Shown: positions 9,001 through 10,942 of the stretch, one piece after another
How the letters are laid out: the number at the start of each line of letters is the position of its first letter
How positions within the stretch are numbered: position 1 is the stretch's first letter
From: Paracoccaceae bacterium
GTDB taxonomy: Bacteria > Pseudomonadota > Alphaproteobacteria > Rhodobacterales > Rhodobacteraceae
Assembly (NCBI GenBank): GCA_007131465.1
Contig: SLQN01000091.1
Location: 1-10,942 of the forward strand
Reading direction: 5' to 3'
Length of the DNA stretch: 10,942 nt
Position numbers and translations under genes: made by a program
The notes under the pieces: generated by a model
The model's input: only the letters and a program-made list of their open reading frames with translations
Told to the model about the DNA's origin: nothing
Database searches by the model: none

Positions 9001-10942
9001 CGGATGGTCAGTGTCGGGTCCGCGAGGGAGGTGATGATAACGTCGCGCCCATCGGGGCTGATGTCGCGCGCCGGGGGGCCAATCGGGCCGCAAAACCCTT
9101 CTTCGCAATGGCCCGGCGGCAGGTGTGAGCCGTCTTCCTGCTTTTCGCCCGTATAAACATAGCCGCCCCATTCCGAAATGAACCAGCCCCGGTCCACTTC
9201 AAAGATCCAGCCTTCGTCATTGCTCCATTCCCAATCGCCAGAGCCGTCATTGAACCATCCGCCGCCCTCGAAATCTTCGTAGAACCAGCCATTCAGACCC
9301 CCGCCCAGGATTTCAGGGGCGCGGCCCATCAGGATCGCGCTGCCAGCGATTTCTGTCTGGGTCAGGGTGACAAAGCGGGCAAAGCTGGCGGCGATGGCAA
9401 AGCTCCAGCCGCCATCGGACCGGCCTGCGCGGCCATCGACCAGCAGATCGAACCGGCTGTCATCTTCACTGGTGATGCGGACCGGCTTCTGCTCTTTCTT
9501 CTCTTCGGCGAAATTCGGGCCATGAACGATCCGGCTGTCCAGAAGCCGCGTATCCGTCGCATGTTCGATGAAGGTCAGCCCGAAACTGCCCGCAATCCCG
9601 ACACCGCCGCTGGCGGCAGCGGTCACGGCGCTGGACTGGCCGTAATTGATGGCCGTGCGCGATGAAATCGTGACCTCGCCCCCGGCCTTGACGTTGATGG
9701 GGCCAGAGTTGAACCCGGCATCAGGGTCGCGGCCAATGACCAGCGCTTCGGTGGTCACATCGGAAAAGATCGCGCCGAAATCGCCTGCGAAGGCCAGCCC
9801 GCCATTGTCATCGTCACCACCACCACCGCCCAGCGGGTTGCTGCCGCCGATGGCATCGGCAACGCGGGTCGAATCGTCGCCAATCGCCTCGGCATCCAGT
9901 GCGACCGGGGCGTCGGCGTCATCCTCTTCCTCTGGCTCCGGGTCCGGCTGACCGCCCCCTGTGCCGGTGTCGCCATTCTGGCCAGGGGCCGGTTCGGCCT
10001 CTTCGCCTGCCTGCGTGCGTCCGCCGCTGATGACATTGCCGGTGCTGACGGCCTCGACCTTCAGTCCGGCAACGTTAGTCTCGCCCTCATTCCACGAGGC
10101 GAAACTGATTTCATCGGCCAATTCGGCATCGACAAGCCCGGCCACCGTGGTCCGGTCGGCAAAGGTCAGCGCAATGCCCACCCCGATCGAGGTGCGCCCG
10201 GACGCCGCGGCAGAGACCACTGTTATCGTGTCGCCGCTGTTTTCGGCCTTGACGCTCAAAGTGCCTTTCAGATCAATCCGCACACGCGGGCCAATCAGGG
10301 CGCGCACTGTGTCGCGCCGCTGCATCAGCGACAGCGCGCCCGAGAAAGAGGTCTTGCCCGCCGCGCCATGCGTGCGCGCATCCGCCGATACCAGACGGGT
10401 ATCCTGCGCGAGGATGCGCGCGCCCTTGTCGTTGTCGATGGCGTGTAACCGACTAGGCTCGCGCAGCAGGGCCTCGGTCCGGGCTTCGATATTCACCAGC
10501 GCGATGGACGCGCCATAAGCGCCGCCTTCGCCCGCGCCGGTCGCCTGACCAGGCGCGCCCGCGCTGGCGCCCCATGCGCCGGACTGGGTGGCGATGATCG
10601 CAATCTCGCCGGTATTCTGCACGTCCAGCGTGTTCAGGATGGGTTCCTTGTGCGCGTTGATCCAGACACCGCGCCGCAGATCAACCCGCGCAGTCTGATC
10701 CCCGGACAGGCGCGCAATGGAAATTCCGATACCCAACGCCTCGCCCGCGGCGAAGGTCTGGGCGACGGACAGGGCCAGCGGGTCATCGTCATCCTCACCC
10801 GCGCGGGAAAACAGCGGGCCTTCGCCATCCGACCACGCCCCGAGAATGCCGCCTTTGTTGGGCGTCGCGTCCTCCTCGCTGTCTTCGTCTTCGTCAGATG
10901 GTGCATCAACGCCAGAACCGCCAGACCCGCCGCTGTCGGACC
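1..10942 (-). CDS. Interior of a giant beta-strand-repeat adhesin-like protein (partial at both ends)
   Basis: The minus-strand frame is open over 3,646 codons (10940 down to 3), with no stop and no start inside the window. The translation is consistent throughout: alternating hydrophobic and polar strands, frequent 'GIG', 'SIG' and 'VGVG' turns, 'TxAxI' and 'GDVxVxA' motifs, and acidic Gly/Asp/Glu/Pro linkers between blocks. I found only two cysteines, both in one insert, and few lysines. This composition and repetition are typical of secreted or surface-displayed giant adhesins of Gram-negative bacteria, probably folded as long beta-rich filaments. The role as an adhesin or surface-layer or matrix protein is inferred from architecture only; no catalytic motif was seen. 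I saw no canonical RTX nonapeptide array, no signal peptide and no translocator domain. Only eight TCA, one TTA and no CTA codons occur, which fits a GC-rich host. Being coding is near certain; the function is moderately supported. Confidence 0.95.
3..1598 (-). repeat. Regular tandem array of 53-residue repeats (array B), with one acidic insert
   Basis: The Ala- or Thr-ending strand recurs at codons 1554, 1368, 1206, 810, 645, 483, 330, 171 and 12. The spacings are 62, 54, 132, 55, 54, 51, 53 and 53 residues. The 132-residue step is one unit enlarged by about 79 residues of Asp/Glu-rich sequence (885-1109). Cores include 'VGGIAGVAASIGAVKAKNTV', 'GGFALGVSGAGAIS' and 'LGISAGIAGVLTEARDD'. The array is cut off by the window edge, with the last visible codon inside a repeat, so more units lie downstream. 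Confidence 0.85.
885..1109 (-). other. Acidic insert within one repeat of array B
   Basis: Residues 3278-3352 begin right after a Gly-rich strand ('GGVAASVLAVSFAAS') with 'LENEDSDDTLN' and include 'EFDGEDVDNARAGNIADDD'. They end with a Glu/Ala/Arg/Leu-rich stretch ('GGLLAEARADRESIDLSD') that could form a short helix. The next regular strand ('RNLHVIARE') follows. Like the linker at 4251-4350, it sits after rather than before the Gly-rich strand. Confidence 0.65.
1599..2058 (-). other. Long Pro/Gly/Asp-rich linker between the two regular arrays
   Basis: Residues 2962-3114 have no repeat pattern. They contain several proline clusters ('EEPPRQK', 'VRPPRG', 'LPPPDISLPDPGG'), a Gly/Ser-rich middle (1782-1852), two Met-containing turns ('APMSTMSG') and an acidic 'EPEEPDFIEIIPDGP' part. 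The linker falls inside a single repeat: the strand-end anchors on either side (2166 and 1554) are 204 residues apart, or one 53-residue unit plus about 151. It is probably an extended hinge or spacer; proteolytic processing here is possible but not shown. Confidence 0.75.
2059..3854 (-). repeat. Regular tandem array of 53-residue repeats (array A)
   Basis: This is the most regular part of the protein. The residue ending the 'GDVxVxA'-type strand falls at codons 3744, 3573, 3414, 3252, 3093, 2934, 2643, 2484, 2325 and 2166. The spacings are 57, 53, 54, 53, 53, 97, 53, 53 and 53 residues. The 97-residue step is one unit carrying about 44 extra residues, which include 'MPYELMQGMRDG' (2658-2693). 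A unit runs: Ala-ending strand, variable strand, 'GGxGIGxxVxVxxAxS', 'TxAxI', loop, next Ala-ending strand. Nucleotide identity between units is low, so the repeats are old or under diversifying change. The 53-residue period matches what I remember for LktA-type filamentous adhesin tandem repeats. Confidence 0.85.
3855..4091 (-). other. Ile/Gln/Asn strand plus Gly/Asp/Thr linker
   Basis: Residues 2284-2362 start with a strictly alternating 'GQIQIQININTGG' (4056-4094), continue with a segment unlike the repeats ('KALDLFQIDENGISVDIKD') and 'EEEG', and end in a Gly/Asp/Asn/Thr-rich stretch (3855-3947) before 'SVGVGLAFGWV'. The alternating part looks like one long amphipathic strand. I do not recognise a family. 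Confidence 0.65.
4251..4350 (-). other. Charged inter-strand linker
   Basis: Residues 2198-2230 are hydrophilic and contain 'EDDGRSEDHQQQTEATRDD', including a Gln triplet and a His, both rare in this protein. Unlike most linkers it follows the Gly-rich strand ('VGSLAYLQ') rather than preceding it. It is followed by 'GFASEAYVNAAELRRR', which may be a short helical segment before the strands resume. Confidence 0.65.
4351..5384 (-). repeat. Degenerate beta-strand repeat block 6
   Basis: Residues 1853-2197 contain about six to seven units, with 'FSASIGLGLAYTTRQTHA', 'GFGGSVGVILTRLQSDILA', 'GGIGGVGFAANRMDVIA' and 'SASVGIGANVLQTGGLTRA' as recognisable cores. Each is followed by an Ala- or Ser-ending strand ('GDVTVEAM', 'GDLKVTAQ', 'KTIEISAT'). 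No long linker interrupts this block. Confidence 0.8.
5385..5423 (-). other. Poly-aspartate loop
   Basis: Residues 1840-1852 read E, three Asp, Asn, then eight Asp, immediately before 'PSGFSASIGLGLAY'. The Asp codons are mostly GAT, so the DNA forms an imperfect trinucleotide tract. On the plus strand it reads as repeated ATC/GTC, which in other frames looks like a run of Ile and Val. It lies in the same loop position as the larger acidic linkers. Confidence 0.8.
5424..6539 (-). repeat. Degenerate beta-strand repeat block 5, with two acidic loops
   Basis: Residues 1468-1839 hold about seven units, with cores such as 'GAGSVGIGASVSLSNVERIT', 'VSIGLAFAGSFARETIHA' and 'DTVSVGLAGAIALERRSV'. An acidic loop at 6003-6080 ('GRPLDDDGEDASADPKG') is inserted before an 'IIVRARA' strand. 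A shorter one at 5907-5945 ('KPDEGQPEGDGGG') lies just before 'VSIGLAF'. Unit lengths outside the loops approach the 53-residue period seen further on. Confidence 0.8.
6540..6767 (-). other. Poly-Asp/poly-Glu linker
   Basis: Residues 1392-1467 carry 'DDDDEDDETPTPPAP' (6720-6761), then seven Asp and five Glu in a row (6681-6716), a more mixed part, and an Asp/Thr/Gly tail with two 'DDT' motifs (6540-6590). It sits between a 'VKVEAELRGG' strand and 'SFGFALAGDF'. Its position and flanking motifs match the linker at 9798-10025. Asp runs of this kind may bind divalent cations, which is inference. Confidence 0.8.
6768..7994 (-). repeat. Degenerate beta-strand repeat block 4, with two small linkers
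   Basis: Residues 983-1391 contain roughly six units, including 'TAFSIAFALDLHKNDTSA', 'ESVALNIAFAMIDYDARTHA' and 'NISIGVSAGLIFGDRDVLA'. Two low-complexity loops interrupt them. One is a charged Gly/Asp/Ser loop with 'GSDEDDK' (7464-7565); the other is a Gly/Ser/Ala loop (7233-7265). The unit before the first loop lacks a clear Gly-rich turn and is the most diverged in the block. Confidence 0.75.
7995..8205 (-). other. Pro/Ala/Asp then Asp/Glu linker
   Basis: Residues 912-982 start with a Pro/Ala/Asp/Glu stretch (8139-8200), pass through a mixed Asp/Gln/Ser part, and end with 'DDEEEE' (8040-8057) and an Ala/Pro run. The linker lies between the end of one unit ('AVAIASAG') and the next 'TAFSIAFAL' strand, the preferred insertion loop of this protein. 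It is likely unstructured and surface exposed. Confidence 0.8.
8206..8933 (-). repeat. Degenerate beta-strand repeat block 3
   Basis: Residues 670-911 hold about four units. Cores include 'GLSITVAPLRQIADASVLV', 'DSIAIGIAITDTFSRVEID' and 'SALALAGLISLSDTVTETA', each followed by an Ala- or Ser-ending strand such as 'GKLNIESRA' or 'GTVTMRSRA'. Units are irregular in length, and one appears to lack the Gly-rich strand. Confidence 0.75.
8934..8981 (-). other. Gly-rich linker
   Basis: Residues 654-669 read as a Gly/Asp/Asn run ('GSDGGGGNGGGDG'). It has some resemblance to calcium-binding Gly/Asp loops but lacks the nine-residue period of RTX repeats. It separates the short strand region after the Trp/Cys insert from the next repeat block and is probably a flexible hinge. 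Confidence 0.65.
9063..9320 (-). other. Tryptophan-rich, cysteine-containing insert domain
   Basis: Residues 541-626 are unlike the rest of the protein. Seven tryptophans lie within 40 residues (codons at 9285, 9255, 9231, 9225, 9207, 9183, 9168), and four of them (9255, 9231, 9207, 9183) are exactly eight residues apart. Several sit in a 'GWF' or 'GWI' box followed by acidic residues. An aromatic 'GGYVYTGEK' stretch follows, then a Pro/Gly turn and 'HCEEGFC' (9090-9110). Those two cysteines are the only ones I found in the translation and are spaced to form a small disulphide loop or, with the His, a metal site. The insert interrupts a repeat unit; strand structure resumes at 'GRDVIITS'. The periodic aromatic boxes recall carbohydrate- or cell-wall-binding repeats in general, but I do not recognise a named family. 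Confidence 0.75.
9321..9797 (-). repeat. Degenerate beta-strand repeat block 2
   Basis: Residues 382-540 contain about three units. They open with 'LAFAGDFGAIF', continue with 'GGVGIAGSFGLTFIEHATDT', then 'GGWSFAIAASFARFVTLTQT'. A loop around 9486-9512 carries a rare basic/acidic patch, 'AEEKKEQKP', unusual in a lysine-poor protein. The third unit is interrupted after its 'TEIAGS' strand by the tryptophan-rich insert. Confidence 0.8.
9798..10025 (-). other. Gly/Asp/Glu/Pro-rich inter-repeat linker
   Basis: Residues 306-381 are low complexity. There is a Gly/Pro/Gln/Glu part, a 'PDPEPEEEDDADAP' stretch (9906-9947), a more ordered middle, and a final Gly run with three Asp (9798-9839). The linker begins just after a 'GLKVEAVS' strand and ends just before 'LAFAGDF'. 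It therefore sits in the loop between the Ala-ending strand and the next Gly-rich strand, the same place as several other linkers in this protein. Confidence 0.8.
10026..10778 (-). repeat. Degenerate beta-strand repeat block 1
   Basis: Residues 55-305 hold about four repeat units. Recognisable cores are 'GEALGIGISIARLSGDQTA' near the start and 'TSIGVGIALTFADRTTVAG' near 10143-10196, each followed by a short loop and a strand such as 'GTLSVKAE' or 'GLKVEAVS'. Units here are longer and less regular than the 53-residue units nearer the C-terminus. The only TTA leucine codon of the window lies here, at 10446-10448. Confidence 0.8.
10779..10940 (-). other. Acidic Gly/Ser linker at the N-terminal edge of the window
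   Basis: These are residues 1-54 of the visible protein. A Gly/Ser start is followed by an acidic run of alternating Asp, Glu and Ser (10869-10895), a short Gly/Trp-containing stretch, and a second run E-D-D-D-D-P (10779-10796). The segment has no repeat-type strand pattern and leads straight into the first repeat block. It is probably a flexible, solvent-exposed spacer, and calcium binding is possible. The gene continues upstream beyond the window edge. Confidence 0.75.

Noticed and set aside
7026..9128. 700-codon plus-strand open frame, and those at 333-1550, 4644-5771 and 6240-6938
   Set aside because: All are in the same antisense register. Their boundaries are set by the rare TCA codons of the sense gene, and they have no intergenic or ribosome-binding context.
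10443..10460. Possible frameshift or foreign patch around the single TTA codon
   Set aside because: The local codons (TTA, AGT, CCT) are uncommon for this gene, but the frame and repeat pattern continue normally on both sides, so it is only a small codon-use oddity.
1..10942. CRISPR array, insertion sequence or tandem DNA repeat
   Set aside because: The repetition is at protein level with a period near 159 bases and strongly diverged DNA. I saw no identical direct repeats with spacers, no transposase and no terminal inverted repeats.

Overview
The whole window is the interior of one giant gene on the minus strand. The frame whose codons start at plus-strand positions divisible by three is open from 10940 down to 3. 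That is 3,646 consecutive codons with no stop, no recognisable start and no intergenic gap, so the gene runs off both ends. I translated it line by line. No other gene, RNA gene, promoter, terminator, mobile element or CRISPR array can be supported. The many apparent open frames on both strands are shadows of this one coding sequence.

The product is an acidic, Gly/Ala/Val/Asp/Thr/Ser-rich protein built of degenerate beta-strand repeats. Each unit carries a strand like 'GxxSIGxxxA', then 'TxAxI', then a loop, then a strand ending in Ala such as 'GDVxVxA'. In the C-terminal half, the Ala ending that last strand recurs every 53 residues or very close to it (51-57). This is the architecture of giant secreted or surface filamentous adhesins; the 53-residue period recalls the tandem repeats of LktA-type filamentous adhesins, from memory and not from a search. 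No signal peptide, translocator, anchor or secretion signal is visible, because both termini lie outside the window.

Layout in protein order (high to low coordinate): acidic N-side linker (10779-10940); repeat block (10026-10778); Gly/Asp/Glu/Pro linker (9798-10025); repeats (9321-9797); a tryptophan-rich insert with the only two cysteines (9063-9320); short strand region and Gly-rich linker (8934-9062); repeats (8206-8933); Pro/Asp/Glu linker (7995-8205); repeats with small linkers (6768-7994); poly-Asp/poly-Glu linker (6540-6767); repeats with two small acidic loops (5424-6539); poly-Asp loop (5385-5423); repeats (4351-5384); charged linker (4251-4350); one repeat and an odd linker (3855-4250); a regular 53-residue array (2059-3854); a 153-residue Pro/Gly/Asp linker (1599-2058); a second regular array with one acidic insert (3-1598).

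The GC-rich composition, the strong avoidance of TTA, CTA and TCA codons and the giant acidic repeat protein fit an alphaproteobacterium, probably of the Rhodobacterales/Roseobacter type. That placement is inference. No multi-gene system is present. The parts most worth a second look are the Trp/Cys insert, the preferred loop in which most acidic linkers sit, and the sheer length of the gene.
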